Shown: positions 9,595 through 18,882 of the stretch, in pieces
Position numbering within the stretch: position 1 is the stretch's first letter
Layout of the letters: each line of letters starts with the position of its first letter
DNA from: Acidithiobacillus ferrooxidans ATCC 23270
GTDB lineage: Bacteria; Pseudomonadota; Gammaproteobacteria; Acidithiobacillales; Acidithiobacillaceae
Length of the DNA stretch: 64,000 nucleotides
NCBI RefSeq assembly: GCF_000021485.1
Contig: NC_011761.1
Coordinates: 1,456,001 to 1,520,000, forward strand
Direction of reading: 5' to 3'
The notes under the pieces: generated by a model
Seen by the model: the letters and a program-made list of their open reading frames with translations, nothing else
What the model was told of the DNA's origin: nothing
Databases searched by the model: none
Made by a program: the position numbers and the translations under genes

Positions 9595-10452
9595 ATGACT
9601 ACGGCGTATGATCGTGAAATTCTCCAGTTAGATCCGGTCAAGGATCACTGCCGAATCACCTTTCTGATGGCAACTTGTGTGTATCCTTTTGATATCGCGC
9701 GTGCGCTTGAACTAGCCCTGTTTCGCACGTATGCGGTACCTCGTATTTCTGCTCTCCTTCGCCATACAGGAGAACTCACTGAACGGACCCGCAAACGTTA
9801 CGATGATACGGACCTGCTCCTCAGTGAATTGATTGAACACGGCTACGATAGTCCACAAGGGCAGGCTGCCATTGAAAACATCAACCGCCAGCACGCCAAA
9901 TATACGATTCGCAATAAGGACTATCTATATGTATTGTCGACGTTTATTTTTGAACCGATACAATGGATAGCGCGTTTCGGGCATCGCCCCCTATCAGAAA
10001 AAGAACGCTTGGCCTGGTTCCACTTCTGGCGGGCCATAGGCGTGCGCATGAACATCCAAGATATTCATGATGAATATGCTGAGCTGGAGCAGTTTAATCG
10101 TTCCTATGAGGCAGAGTGTTTTCATTATTCCAATTCAAACCGATGTGTCGCAGAAAAAACGATAGACTTGCTACTGGGCTTTTATATGCCGCCCGTACTG
10201 TTTCGACTGGGAAGGCCTGCCGTTTATGCTCTACTGGATCGACCCCTACTAAACGCTTTAGGCTTATCTGGACAATCAATCTGGTTGAGCCGAGTGCTCA
10301 CCCGTGCATTACGTTTACGCGGACGAATAGCCAGTGCGCTACCGATCAAAAACAAACCAGTGATGCGTACGCAATTGCGTCGGCCAACCTACCCAGAGGG
10401 CTATCGCATTGAAGATCTTGGCCCAGAAAAACCTACGCAGCAGCGGGATTGA
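9595..10452 (+). CDS. DUF2236 / MpaB-like oxygenase family protein
   Basis: A 285-residue protein resembling the DUF2236 family (ER-bound oxygenase MpaB and bacterial latex-clearing protein relatives). Recognisable features are FRTYAVPRISALL, RHTGELTERTRKRYDDT, and the segment RMNIQDIHDEYAELEQF. Family members bind a b-type heme and cleave unsaturated substrates with O2, but many are uncharacterised, so the substrate here is unknown. The start ATG has no strong ribosome binding site. It stands alone between degenerate DNA and the conjugation block. Confidence 0.65.
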   Translation: MTTAYDREILQLDPVKDHCRITFLMATCVYPFDIARALELALFRTYAVPRISALLRHTGELTERTRKRYDDTDLLLSELIEHGYDSPQGQAAIENINRQHAKYTIRNKDYLYVLSTFIFEPIQWIARFGHRPLSEKERLAWFHFWRAIGVRMNIQDIHDEYAELEQFNRSYEAECFHYSNSNRCVAEKTIDLLLGFYMPPVLFRLGRPAVYALLDRPLLNALGLSGQSIWLSRVLTRALRLRGRIASALPIKNKPVMRTQLRRPTYPEGYRIEDLGPEKPTQQRD

Positions 10453-10761
10453 AGGTCTACTTTAAAGACAAGCTCTTGGCCTTTCCTATCTACCAGTCGC
10501 GATTCTCAAAATTCATGCTCATAAGACTGCCACGTTTTACAGCATTAGTGACGAGTTGCGAGAACATGCTGGTCAGTCCGCCGAATGACTGCTTCCGCTG
10601 CCCTGCCGCCGTTGAGCTTTGGTAGTCGCCAGTAGATGGATTGCAGTCATCCAGCAGAGGGAATCATTTGTAGGCTGGCATAAGGCGACGCCGCCTCATG
10701 CCGGTTATCCCCCCAACCCTCGATCTATACCCTTTCAGGAATCATCTGAGAGGGTTATTTC
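10453..10761. other. Non-coding leader of the conjugation operon
   Basis: I see no gene with support here; a 36-codon frame ending near 10620 lacks recognisable similarity. The 3' part holds the decamer GATCTATACC at 10722-10731, about 30 bases before the VirB8 start. The same decamer precedes the parAB-type operon, the TraB gene and topB on the other strand, so it is a candidate promoter element of this mobile element. Confidence 0.4.
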
Positions 10762-11430
10762 ATGTCGAGCAATCCCGATTATCTGGCTGCCCGCCAGGAA
10801 TGGCTTGAGCGCTACGGCTCCTACATCGCGCAGGCGAGAAACTGGCGCATCGCTGCCCTGTCGGCTATCGGCATTGCCGCCCTGTTTGGGGCGGGCATGG
10901 TGTACGAGGCAGACCGTGTCCATATCGTGCCCTATGTCGTCGAAGTGGACAAACTGGGCAAGGCTGTGGAACTGGCGCAGGCCGTGCGGGCCGGTTCTTT
11001 CGCCCAGCCGGTAGTGCAGCACATCGTTTCCCGCTTCACCTGGCTCGCTTTCACGCGCAGCCCGGACAAGCATGTGCAGAAGCACTTCATCGATGAATCC
11101 TATCATTACATCGCATCGAGCGCGGAATCCTCGCTGGACGCCTTCTACGCGCAGCACAATCCCTACGCGGCCTATTCCAACAAGACGCAGGGCAACACGG
11201 TCACGATCCAGAGCGCCGTTCCCGTTGGGCAGGTGACGGGCAAGGGTGGCTCGTACATCGTCGATTTCCTGGTAAAGCACTATGGCCCGCATGGCGGCGT
11301 GGATGGCGAGCAGAACTGGCAAGGCACGGTCACTTACGCGACGGTCCCGCCATCGAACAACCCCAATGTCCTGAAAGGCAATCCATTCGGCATCTACATC
11401 ACGCACTTTGCATTCAGTCCGCAGGTGTAA
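10762..11430 (+). CDS. Conjugal transfer protein VirB8/TrbF-like
   Basis: A 222-residue inner-membrane component of a type IV secretion system. There is a short cytoplasmic N-terminus, one membrane segment (IAALSAIGIAALFGAGMVYE), and a periplasmic NTF2-like domain with VPYVVEVDKLGKAVELAQAV, the TrbF signature style. VirB8 proteins form a dimeric scaffold that links the inner-membrane complex and the core. It is the first gene of a compact operon and is followed by VirB9 after 12 bases. Confidence 0.85.
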   Translation: MSSNPDYLAARQEWLERYGSYIAQARNWRIAALSAIGIAALFGAGMVYEADRVHIVPYVVEVDKLGKAVELAQAVRAGSFAQPVVQHIVSRFTWLAFTRSPDKHVQKHFIDESYHYIASSAESSLDAFYAQHNPYAAYSNKTQGNTVTIQSAVPVGQVTGKGGSYIVDFLVKHYGPHGGVDGEQNWQGTVTYATVPPSNNPNVLKGNPFGIYITHFAFSPQV

Positions 11431-11442
11431 GGAGAAGATGAC

Positions 11443-12588
11443 ATGAAAACCAAGACATGGCTTTCTTTGGGGCTCGCCGTCCTTCCTGGATTGGCGTTGG
11501 CTGGCGTAGATACTGGACTCCCCGCGGTGAAGCCGATCGGTTCGCTGCAGGGAAAACCGCCAATACAGCCTGCAGGGACGAAAACCGGTTCCGCCCATCC
11601 GTCCACGACACCATCCGCATCTGGCGGCACCACATCTGCGCGCCAGAAGGTCCCGGCCATCTCCCCGGAGGCTGCCGAGCGGATAGCGGCGGTGCAGGTG
11701 TGGCAACAGTCCATCGCCACCCCGCCCGAGGGCCCAGAAAGTGCTGCAACCAGAGCGTTGGCACGTCAGTCGCTGACGGCGTCCCAGGCAATGGATAACA
11801 CTCTTCCCGTGGTCGGCGGCGCGAACGGAACCGTCGACAGCCTGGCCGGTCGGCCCGTGCTGGTTTGCTCGCCGCTGCACACCTGCATCATCGAGCTGCC
11901 CGACGGTGTCAGGCCCGTGACGACCGTCGGCGTCAGCAAGTCGGAATGGAATGTGCAGCAGGCGCTGGTTGGGAAACAGCCGGAAATCTTCCTGAGCCCG
12001 AAATTCAAGGGTCTCCACCAAAACATCGTGGTAGCCGCAACCGACCAGAGCAGGCCCATCAACTATGAAATCCGTCTGGTCAGTGACGCAGTGCGCTACA
12101 TTCCCGCCCTGAAGATCGAGGATAGCGGGGGCGAGGTCCGTTCCTGGAAAACAGACTTGCAGTCAGCAGACTCGCAGGCAGCAGACTCGCAGGCGGCGGC
12201 CTTGCTGACGGCAGACAACGCACCAACGGATCAGTCGGCTGCTGACCATAAAGGCAATGTACTGCCTCTGCCCAATATCCGTCTCAACCACGTCAATCTT
12301 CGCTGGTCCATTCATTGCGGTGGCGGCGGATGGTTCCGTTCCAGCGACTGCAAACCAATCCGTCCATTGCGCGTGTATGACGATGGGACCCATACCTTCA
12401 TCGACATGCCTCAGGGGCTGGCGAGCCACGGAGGCTTTCCCATCCTGCAAGCCCGCAATGCCAGCGGACACCTGATCGGAGTCGATACCCAGATCCGGGG
12501 CAACACCTATGTCGTCGATTCAGTTCCTGCCGAGATCCTGTTACGGCTGGGTTCTGAGGTGGTCACCATCCAGCAGGAGGGGAGGTAA
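11443..12588 (+). CDS. Conjugal transfer outer-membrane core protein VirB9/TrbG-like (first copy)
   Basis: A 381-residue exported protein with a signal peptide (WLSLGLAVLPGLALA). The VirB9-like domain starts near residue 120 (HTCIIELPDGV, VGVSKSEWNVQ), and the C-terminal beta domain has FIDMPQG and LLRLGSEVVTI. VirB9 forms the outer ring of the secretion core with VirB10. Between the domains is an in-frame 15-bp tandem repeat (ADSQA twice, 12166-12195). A second VirB9-like gene follows directly, which is unusual. Confidence 0.82.
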   Translation: MKTKTWLSLGLAVLPGLALAGVDTGLPAVKPIGSLQGKPPIQPAGTKTGSAHPSTTPSASGGTTSARQKVPAISPEAAERIAAVQVWQQSIATPPEGPESAATRALARQSLTASQAMDNTLPVVGGANGTVDSLAGRPVLVCSPLHTCIIELPDGVRPVTTVGVSKSEWNVQQALVGKQPEIFLSPKFKGLHQNIVVAATDQSRPINYEIRLVSDAVRYIPALKIEDSGGEVRSWKTDLQSADSQAADSQAAALLTADNAPTDQSAADHKGNVLPLPNIRLNHVNLRWSIHCGGGGWFRSSDCKPIRPLRVYDDGTHTFIDMPQGLASHGGFPILQARNASGHLIGVDTQIRGNTYVVDSVPAEILLRLGSEVVTIQQEGR

Positions 12589-12589
12589 C

Positions 12590-13591
12590 ATGCGCTACGG
12601 GGCAAAAACGATGAAAAAACGGTCTGTATTGGTGATGGCCACGATTGCCATAACAGTAAGCGTACCCGCTTCCATGGCATCCACGGTGAAGGTGCCGGGA
12701 ATTGCCGGACAGTCCGCGCCAATTGCCGGAACGGTGAACACCGCCCAGATTTTTCGGCACAGTCTGAACATCCGTTATGGCGAACCCATCCGGGCGGTGG
12801 AGCAACAATCGGTGCGGGCCTTTGCCCTGGGCACGCTCTCGCAGCTCCCTGTATTCACGCGCCCGGGCGGAGAGGTCATTGTGCCACTGGGGCAAGTCCT
12901 GCCGGTGCTTCAGACCGCCCCTGGCAATTTCTCTGTGGTTATTCTGGGGAAGGGCGTCAAGCCGGTATCCCTGGTCGGCGCCCCACGCGCCGAGTGGGTC
13001 GTGAAGGAGACCGCCGCCGGCGGGCTTGCGGCCGGCAGGCATCCCATTCTGGAAATCATGCCCCGCTTTGCCGGACTCAAAGGCAGTATCCAGATCGTCG
13101 CGACCAGCCCTCATGGCTATCCGTTGACGTACACCGTGGGCCTGGTCAGCGGTACCTCCCGGTTCACGCCGGTTCTGTCCTTCTATCGCGTCCCTCACGT
13201 TATCCACCAACCTCGGGAAGTGGGTACACGCGACCAGGACAGGCAGGCCACGGCCCCCATCGCCCATGCTTCGCATGCCAATACTCCACCTGTGAATGCC
13301 ACACATGCCGATCTCGACTGGAAAATGCAGTGTTTTACGGGCGACTGCAAGCCTGTCCAGCCGATCAGCGTGGTCAGCGACATAAAGGACAGGATGACCT
13401 ATATCCGCCTGCCCACAGGGAAAACCCCGATGGTTCTGGTGCGCAACAAGTCCGGCAAATCCTTGCTGGTGGGCTACCGCATGGAAGGGCACACGCTGGC
13501 CGTGGGGGCCATCCCCTACCGCATCGATCTGCTCACGGGCAACTGGAATCACCTGGCCGAAATTAGCCTCACGAACGAGGCAGGAGCGTAG
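12590..13591 (+). CDS. Second VirB9/TrbG-like protein
   Basis: A 333-residue exported protein with a signal peptide (SVLVMATIAITVSVPASMA). It shares the layout of the preceding gene: LVGAPRAEWVVKET aligns with the VGVSKSEWNV region, CFTGDCKPVQPI aligns with FRSSDCKPIRPL, and TYIRLPTGK aligns with TFIDMPQG. The start at 12590 follows GGAGG and lies one base after the previous stop. Two adjacent VirB9 paralogues suggest either a hetero-ring or a second core protein with a changed role; this is an inference. Confidence 0.72.
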   Translation: MRYGAKTMKKRSVLVMATIAITVSVPASMASTVKVPGIAGQSAPIAGTVNTAQIFRHSLNIRYGEPIRAVEQQSVRAFALGTLSQLPVFTRPGGEVIVPLGQVLPVLQTAPGNFSVVILGKGVKPVSLVGAPRAEWVVKETAAGGLAAGRHPILEIMPRFAGLKGSIQIVATSPHGYPLTYTVGLVSGTSRFTPVLSFYRVPHVIHQPREVGTRDQDRQATAPIAHASHANTPPVNATHADLDWKMQCFTGDCKPVQPISVVSDIKDRMTYIRLPTGKTPMVLVRNKSGKSLLVGYRMEGHTLAVGAIPYRIDLLTGNWNHLAEISLTNEAGA

Positions 13592-13593
13592 CC

Positions 13594-15081
13594 ATGAAAA
13601 GCGGCAAAGACTTTTTCTCCGATTTGCTCCAGAAAAAGAAAGGGCTGCTCCCGGCAGGGCAACAGCCCGCCGCGGATAGCCGCAAAGGCCCTGGCGGGCA
13701 GCAAGACCCTGGCGGGCAGCAAGGCCCTTGCAGGCCGCAAGGCCCTAGCAGGCCGCAAGGCCCACAAGCCAGTCAGCTTGGGATCGAGGTCAAGCCGGAC
13801 AGGGACCGGATGGCGACGCGCATCAAGCGGACGCCGCTCTATATCGCGGCTGCGGTGGTCGGACTGGGCGCCTATGGCGGCTATGAGTATCTGCAAAGTC
13901 ACCCGATGTTCGGGAACGCCAAGCCGCAGGTGCAGGCCAAAACTATCCAGCCGGCGAGCGGGACTGGCGCACCGGTCGCCCCTGCGCACCGGAAGCAGGT
14001 CCACAAGCCCACCACGCCTGGAGGGGCGTCGGACACGTCGGCAACCGCAGCCACGAACAGCGCGGGTGGACCGTCCGATCCAACGCCCGCACCAGCGTCC
14101 ACAGTGCCCACAAAGAATCCCTACGCAACGCAGGACGCCGCCTTCGCGTCCGCCCTGGGTACGGAAAGCACTGGGAGCGGAGCCGGTGAGGGCCTTGCCT
14201 GGAAAACGCCGGAGTCAACGCCGTCTGCGCAGGCCCCGGCAGTTCTCCCTACGGCCCTATCAGGTGCAGCCCTGGCTGATGCAGAACAAGCAGCCGATGG
14301 CGCTAGGAAAACGAAGAAAAAGACCCCGCCGCCCCTGGTGACCCGGGAGACGAGCCCCTACGAGATTCTTTCCGGGTCGGTCATTCCCGCCGTTTTGCAG
14401 ACGGGCATCAAGAGCTATCTGCCGGGAGAGATCACGGCGGTGGTCAGCCAGAACGTCTATTCGTCCGTGAATGGGGCAACGCTCCTGATCCCTGCCGGCG
14501 CCAAATTGGTGGGCACCTATGACACACAGACGGCCCTGGGCATCAACCGGCTGGCCGTTGCCTGGACGCGCATCGAGTTTCCGAACGGCACCACCATGAA
14601 CCTGCCGGGATACGAAGGGGCAGGCGGTGCTGGATACGCCGGCTTCGCTGGGGAGGTCAATGACCACACCTGGCTGATCTTCAAGAATGCGTTATTGATG
14701 TCGATCGTGGATGCAGGGATGGCGATTGCCTCTCCGTCCACATCGACCAGTGTGACAGGCCAGATGTCCGGGAATGTGGCGCTTCAGGACAGCGAGCAAG
14801 CCCTGGCGCAGACCTTTGGGGAAGCCGAATCCCAGCTGCTGGAAAAGTACATCGACATCGCACCCACGATCACCATTCCCACCGGCTATCTGTTCTCGGT
14901 GGTGGTGGCGCATGACATGGTCTTCCCCGGCCCCTACGACCCGGCCATGCAGACGGGATCGGCCATGGTCGACCCAGCGCTTGGGCCGAATCTCAATCCC
15001 TATGGGTTGCACCCTGCGAAGGGGTTGCACCCTGCCAAGGGGCTGCGCCCTGCGAAAGGGTTGCGCCCTGCCAAGGGGTAA
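13594..15081 (+). CDS. Conjugal transfer protein VirB10/TrbI-like
   Basis: A 495-residue inner-membrane-anchored core protein. It has a proline- and glutamine-rich N-terminus, one membrane segment (TPLYIAAAVVGLGAYGGYEY), a linker, and the TrbI-like domain with GSVIPAVLQTGIKSYLPGEI, LLIPAGAKLVGTYD, and RIEFPNG. VirB10 spans the envelope and senses ATP use by the motor proteins. Two in-frame 18-bp repeat arrays decorate the N- and C-terminal ends (13687-13758 and 15004-15075, GLHPAK-like). The start lies 2 bases after the previous stop. Confidence 0.9.
   Translation: MKSGKDFFSDLLQKKKGLLPAGQQPAADSRKGPGGQQDPGGQQGPCRPQGPSRPQGPQASQLGIEVKPDRDRMATRIKRTPLYIAAAVVGLGAYGGYEYLQSHPMFGNAKPQVQAKTIQPASGTGAPVAPAHRKQVHKPTTPGGASDTSATAATNSAGGPSDPTPAPASTVPTKNPYATQDAAFASALGTESTGSGAGEGLAWKTPESTPSAQAPAVLPTALSGAALADAEQAADGARKTKKKTPPPLVTRETSPYEILSGSVIPAVLQTGIKSYLPGEITAVVSQNVYSSVNGATLLIPAGAKLVGTYDTQTALGINRLAVAWTRIEFPNGTTMNLPGYEGAGGAGYAGFAGEVNDHTWLIFKNALLMSIVDAGMAIASPSTSTSVTGQMSGNVALQDSEQALAQTFGEAESQLLEKYIDIAPTITIPTGYLFSVVVAHDMVFPGPYDPAMQTGSAMVDPALGPNLNPYGLHPAKGLHPAKGLRPAKGLRPAKG
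13687..13758 (+). repeat. In-frame 18-bp tandem repeat x4 in VirB10 N-terminus
   Basis: Four 18-bp units of the form GGCCCTGGCGGGCAGCAA, coding for GPGGQQ, DPGGQQ, GPCRPQ and GPSRPQ. The later two units drift in sequence. Confidence 0.85.
15004..15075 (+). repeat. In-frame 18-bp tandem repeat x4 in VirB10 C-terminus
   Basis: Four units close to GGGTTGCACCCTGCGAAG, coding for GLHPAK, GLHPAK, GLRPAK and GLRPAK, right before the stop codon. Confidence 0.9.
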
Positions 15082-15091
15082 GGAGCGAAAA

Positions 15092-15394
15092 ATGCGCGGA
15101 AGCATCATCATTCGGACAGAGCACGATTGCGCTGGGCTTTCGCCGGCAAGGCGAACGGCGATTGTGACACAGAAAGTGCGCTCCCTGTCCGATGAGGGCC
15201 TGCAGGATCTGGCCCAGCGCCGGGAGAAACAGCACCCGGGGCGCCACCTTCGCCCCATGTCGATCACCCTGCCTGCCGACGTGCTGGAACGACTGCAATG
15301 CTTTCAGGGAAGCAGATGGAGCGTCTCCGCGCTGATCGATCGGATTCTGGAATCGGAAGATGCCCGCCCAGCATCGTCACGGAGTTCGCGATGA
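15092..15394 (+). CDS. Small ribbon-helix-helix-like protein of the transfer operon
   Basis: A 100-residue protein of unknown role. The C-terminal half (RPMSITLPADVLERLQCF, then WSVSALIDRILE) has the beta-helix-helix pattern of ribbon-helix-helix DNA-binding proteins. AAGGAG lies upstream of the ATG. The stop overlaps the start of the VirB1-like gene (ATGA). It could be an accessory regulator or relaxosome factor; that role is inferred only from the fold and position. Confidence 0.65.
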   Translation: MRGSIIIRTEHDCAGLSPARRTAIVTQKVRSLSDEGLQDLAQRREKQHPGRHLRPMSITLPADVLERLQCFQGSRWSVSALIDRILESEDARPASSRSSR

Positions 15395-16062
15395 TTTTAC
15401 TCTCCCAGATTAACGCGGAATGCGCCCCCATGGTCGCACCCTCGACGATGGCCGCCATTGTGCGGGTGGAGTCCGGGGGCAATCCGTTGGCGATGTGGAA
15501 CAACAGCACGCAGAGCATGGTCATTCCCGGCAGCCGGGCTCAGGCCATCCGGTATTTGCGGCACGCCATGGCCGCAGGTCAGCGGGTCGACGTGGGGCTG
15601 GCCCAGGTGGATACCGGGAACTTCGCCGCCTTCGGACTCAGGCCCCGGAACGCCTTCAATGCCTGCGCCAACCTTCGGGCTGGCGGCGAGATCCTGCACA
15701 TGGATTGGCAACAGGCGCTGTCCAGCGGCTACCGGGGTCAACAAGCGCTCTATCACGCCTTTGAAGCGTACAACTCCGGGCGGCTCCGGGGCGATGCCCA
15801 ATATGCCAACCGGATACTGGGTGCCGCTGGAGTACCCACGTCCGCCGGCTGCAAGCTTGCCGGCTACAAGCCTGCCGGCCGCAAGCCTGCCGGCTGCATG
15901 CCCGCCGACTACGGCGGACTGCGCACCGTCTCCTGGGGCAACCAGGGTAACGCGGCACTGCCGAGCAATCCCTTTCCCCAATTTCGGTGGCTGGCAAAGC
16001 CTGCTCAGGCGGTAACGCCTGCACCCTCAGATGACTCCCACTCCTGGCCGGTTCTCCCATAA
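15391..16062 (+). CDS. VirB1-like lytic transglycosylase
   Basis: A 223-residue lytic transglycosylase-fold protein. The catalytic glutamate motif is VRVESGGNPLAM, and the second motif is VDVGLAQVDTGNF, both typical of the SLT/VirB1 family, which cuts peptidoglycan locally to let the secretion channel through. No N-terminal signal peptide is obvious from this start, which is unusual; the frame is coupled to the previous gene by ATGA. The C-terminal half carries four in-frame 15-bp repeats (15847-15906). Confidence 0.85.
   Translation: MILLSQINAECAPMVAPSTMAAIVRVESGGNPLAMWNNSTQSMVIPGSRAQAIRYLRHAMAAGQRVDVGLAQVDTGNFAAFGLRPRNAFNACANLRAGGEILHMDWQQALSSGYRGQQALYHAFEAYNSGRLRGDAQYANRILGAAGVPTSAGCKLAGYKPAGRKPAGCMPADYGGLRTVSWGNQGNAALPSNPFPQFRWLAKPAQAVTPAPSDDSHSWPVLP
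15847..15906 (+). repeat. In-frame 15-bp tandem repeat x4 in VirB1-like gene
   Basis: Four 15-bp units close to GGCTGCAAGCCTGCC, coding for GCKLA, GYKPA, GRKPA and GCMPA. Confidence 0.88.
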
Positions 16063-16072
16063 GGATGCCAAG

Positions 16073-18577
16073 ATGGTAAACAGTATCCATGCTCCCAACT
16101 CCACCGTCTCCGACTACAAGATCCAGCGCCTCGCCCGGGGCGGCAGGCTCAAGACGACGCTCGCCGGCGTTGCGGCGGGCGTTCTCGGTTACACGTTGGG
16201 CATATCCTATGTGGCTCGGGACGTGTTTCCCGGCTACCAGTGGACCGATGATTTCATCCAGAAGGCGCATGCCTACATCGCATTGCCCTACGGCTGGCGG
16301 CTATATGATCCCCTGCCGTTCCTGCGGCCGATGATCCTGAACATCCACTATCCAGTGATTCATCAGGCGTTCTATGACGCCGGTCTGCCGGCCGTGGTGC
16401 TGGGCATACTCACGGCGGGGATACTTGGGAAAAAGCACAAGGACGCGCAAAAAGCCGTCCTGGACAATCCTGTGCATGGCTCAGCGCATTGGGCGGGTAA
16501 AAGTGATGCGATCCGGGCGGCGCTCCTGCCTTCTCCACCGCCAAAGACGGTAATGGACTCCCTGCGCCCCTGGCTTGGCATGCACCCTGCGAAGGGCATG
16601 CACCCTGCGAAGGGCATGCACCCTGCAAAGGGCTTGCACCCTGCAAAGGGGCTCAAGGGAGGTTCCGACTGGGCCCGCTGGCAAGAGCGGCGGGAAAAGC
16701 GGAAAAAGGAGGCCGCCGAGTGGCGGAAGAGGAGGGCGGAGAGGGAGAAGAAACGCCTGTCGGAGATCCCGGAGCCGACCGTTTTCGACCGGTTCGACTC
16801 TCCCCATGTCTGCTATGTGGGGGCCTTCGTCGAGAACGGCGCGGCCACCCCACTCCAGCACACCGGGGCGGAACACATCCTGGTCTTTGCCCCGACCCGA
16901 TCGGGCAAGGGCGTGGGCCTGGTGCTGCCCACGTTGCTGGACGGCTGGATGGACTCGGTGGTCGTGCATGACATCAAGGGGGAAAACTTCCACCTGACGG
17001 CGGGCTATCGCAAGGCCATGGGCCACCACATCCTGAAGTTTTCACCGGGATCGGTATCCGAAGAAGGTTGCCACTTCAACCCGCTGGACGCGGTGCGTGT
17101 CGGAACCCAATACGAAGTCAAGGACGTGATGAACATTGCCACGATGATTGTGGACCCGGATGGCAAGGGCCTGAACGATCACTGGCAGAAAACCGGTTTT
17201 GCCCTGCTCACGTCCATCATCCTGCATGTGCTCTACGCCATGCCGGACAAGACCCTGCGGGGCGTTGCCGCCTATCTCAACGATCCCACGCTGGAAAGCG
17301 TGGACGTAGCCTTTGAGCGCATGATGCAGACGGAGCATGACCCGGATGAGCAATATGGCTGGAGGGACGGCAACGGCCAGTGCTCCAGGGTCCATCCGGT
17401 CATCGCGCAATCCGCGCGGGAGATGCTGAACAAGGCCGAGAATGAAAAATCGGGCGTCATTTCGACCATGATGAGCTTCCTGTCCCTCTACCGGGATCCC
17501 ATCGTCGCGAAGTGGACCGAGTATTCGGACTTTCGCATCGCCGACCTTCAGGACGCCGAACAACCCGTCTCTCTGTACCTGGTCACCAGTCCGGAAGACA
17601 AGAACCGGCTCAAGCCCCTCATTCGCCTGGTGCTCAACCAGATTGCCTCCCAGTTTACCGCGGAAGAACGCCTGGAAGCGAAAGACGGGCGAATCGTCGC
17701 CAAGGGAAAGCATCGGCTGCTCTTGCTGCTCGACGAATTCCCGAGCCTGGGCAAACTCGATGTGTTCCTGGACAGCATCGCCTTCCTCGCAGGCTACAAC
17801 GTCAAGCTATATCTCATCACGCAGGACATCGCCCAGCTGGAAGATGAAGGCCACGGCTACGGCAAGGCCGGGGCCAAGACCATCATCGGCAACTGTCACA
17901 TCCGGGCGGCCTACGCGCCCAACCAGGTCGAGACGGCCAAGTGGATCTCTGACATGCTGGGCACCCGTACCGTGACCATGGAAAACGACAACCAGAGTTT
18001 TGACGGTTCCCTGTTCGGTCAGAACAAGGGCTATTCCACGAGCCTCAGCTACCAGTCCCGCCCCCTGCTGACAGCGGATGAGGTCATGACCTTGCGGGGA
18101 CCGGAAAAGGAAGGTGCCAATATCAAGACCCCCGGCGATATGCTGGTATTCGCGGCGGGCTTTCATCCCATCTATGGACAGCAGCTGCTCTATTTCAAGA
18201 ACCCGGAATGGCTCGATCGGGCATCCATGCGGTGGCCAGAGAAGAGCGATTCCATCCCCGGAGCCAGGAAAGACTACAAGGCCATTCTGGGTGAGTCGGG
18301 TGGAACGCTACCCATCCCCCATATCGAGAAAAAGCCGGAAGGGCAGGATCCTGTCGAGGAGGTGAGCGAGGCTGAAAGGGCGGCATTGGCCGCGGCGGCT
18401 GGCGATCTGGACGCCGTGGCAGGAGAGTGCAAGCCCCTCGCGGGGTGCAAGCCCTTTGCTGAGTGCAAGCCACTCGCGGGGCGCAAGCCCACGGGGGACG
18501 GGAAATATGACACGTCCGAGCGGGACGCGGAGAGAGGCGTTATCGGGGGTTTGATGGGGGATGACGGCGACGGATGA
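16073..18577 (+). CDS. traG: Type IV coupling protein VirD4/TraG
   Basis: An 834-residue coupling ATPase that brings the relaxase-DNA complex to the secretion channel. It has two N-terminal membrane segments, Walker A in APTRSGKGVGLVLPTLL (about residue 273) and Walker B in LLLLLDEFPSLGKLD (about 549), followed by the RAAYAPNQ and KWISDMLGTRTV region typical of TraG. I chose the start at 16073, where AAGGA lies seven bases upstream, over an ATG at 16031 inside the preceding gene. In-frame repeat arrays lie at 16577-16648 and 18428-18481. Confidence 0.95.
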   Translation: MVNSIHAPNSTVSDYKIQRLARGGRLKTTLAGVAAGVLGYTLGISYVARDVFPGYQWTDDFIQKAHAYIALPYGWRLYDPLPFLRPMILNIHYPVIHQAFYDAGLPAVVLGILTAGILGKKHKDAQKAVLDNPVHGSAHWAGKSDAIRAALLPSPPPKTVMDSLRPWLGMHPAKGMHPAKGMHPAKGLHPAKGLKGGSDWARWQERREKRKKEAAEWRKRRAEREKKRLSEIPEPTVFDRFDSPHVCYVGAFVENGAATPLQHTGAEHILVFAPTRSGKGVGLVLPTLLDGWMDSVVVHDIKGENFHLTAGYRKAMGHHILKFSPGSVSEEGCHFNPLDAVRVGTQYEVKDVMNIATMIVDPDGKGLNDHWQKTGFALLTSIILHVLYAMPDKTLRGVAAYLNDPTLESVDVAFERMMQTEHDPDEQYGWRDGNGQCSRVHPVIAQSAREMLNKAENEKSGVISTMMSFLSLYRDPIVAKWTEYSDFRIADLQDAEQPVSLYLVTSPEDKNRLKPLIRLVLNQIASQFTAEERLEAKDGRIVAKGKHRLLLLLDEFPSLGKLDVFLDSIAFLAGYNVKLYLITQDIAQLEDEGHGYGKAGAKTIIGNCHIRAAYAPNQVETAKWISDMLGTRTVTMENDNQSFDGSLFGQNKGYSTSLSYQSRPLLTADEVMTLRGPEKEGANIKTPGDMLVFAAGFHPIYGQQLLYFKNPEWLDRASMRWPEKSDSIPGARKDYKAILGESGGTLPIPHIEKKPEGQDPVEEVSEAERAALAAAAGDLDAVAGECKPLAGCKPFAECKPLAGRKPTGDGKYDTSERDAERGVIGGLMGDDGDG
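16577..16648 (+). repeat. In-frame 18-bp tandem repeat x4 in TraG (N-terminal third)
   Basis: Three units of GGCATGCACCCTGCRAAG (GMHPAK) and one of GGCTTGCACCCTGCAAAG (GLHPAK), nearly the same unit as at the VirB10 C-terminus. Confidence 0.9.
18428..18481 (+). repeat. In-frame 18-bp tandem repeat x3 near TraG C-terminus
   Basis: Three units close to TGCAAGCCCCTCGCGGGG (CKPLAG, CKPFAE, CKPLAG). The unit is close to the reverse complement of the 16577-16648 unit, so the same element appears here in the opposite orientation. Confidence 0.82.
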
Positions 18578-18686
18578 TGGTGGATGGTTCCTGCAAGAGG
18601 GAAAACCGCCTAATATAGATATCAGGGACCGCATGAGGGCTTTCTTTAACCCCTCGCTGATGATCGATACCAGAGGAGCGTCCAGA

Positions 18687-18881
18687 ATGAATGCCGTTTT
18701 ACCTTCTATCATCTCCGAGTTTGAGACCGCCGAGCAGGAGGCCAGCTATACTGCGTGGCTGCGTACAAAGGTCGCGTCGAGCTTGGCTGATCAGCGACCC
18801 AGTATTCCGCATGACGAGGTGATGGCCGAAATGGACGCGATCATCGCGGAAGCGGAAACCTCTGCTCAAAGGAAATTCTGA
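18687..18881 (+). CDS. Antitoxin, PaaA2-like stability determinant
   Basis: A 64-residue protein: SEFETAEQEASYTAWLR and RPSIPHDEVMAEMDAIIAEAE match the stability-determinant/PaaA2 antitoxin type that pairs with ParE/RelE toxins. GAGGAG lies upstream. The toxin frame starts one base after this stop codon. Confidence 0.8.
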   Translation: MNAVLPSIISEFETAEQEASYTAWLRTKVASSLADQRPSIPHDEVMAEMDAIIAEAETSAQRKF

Positions 18882-18882
18882 G

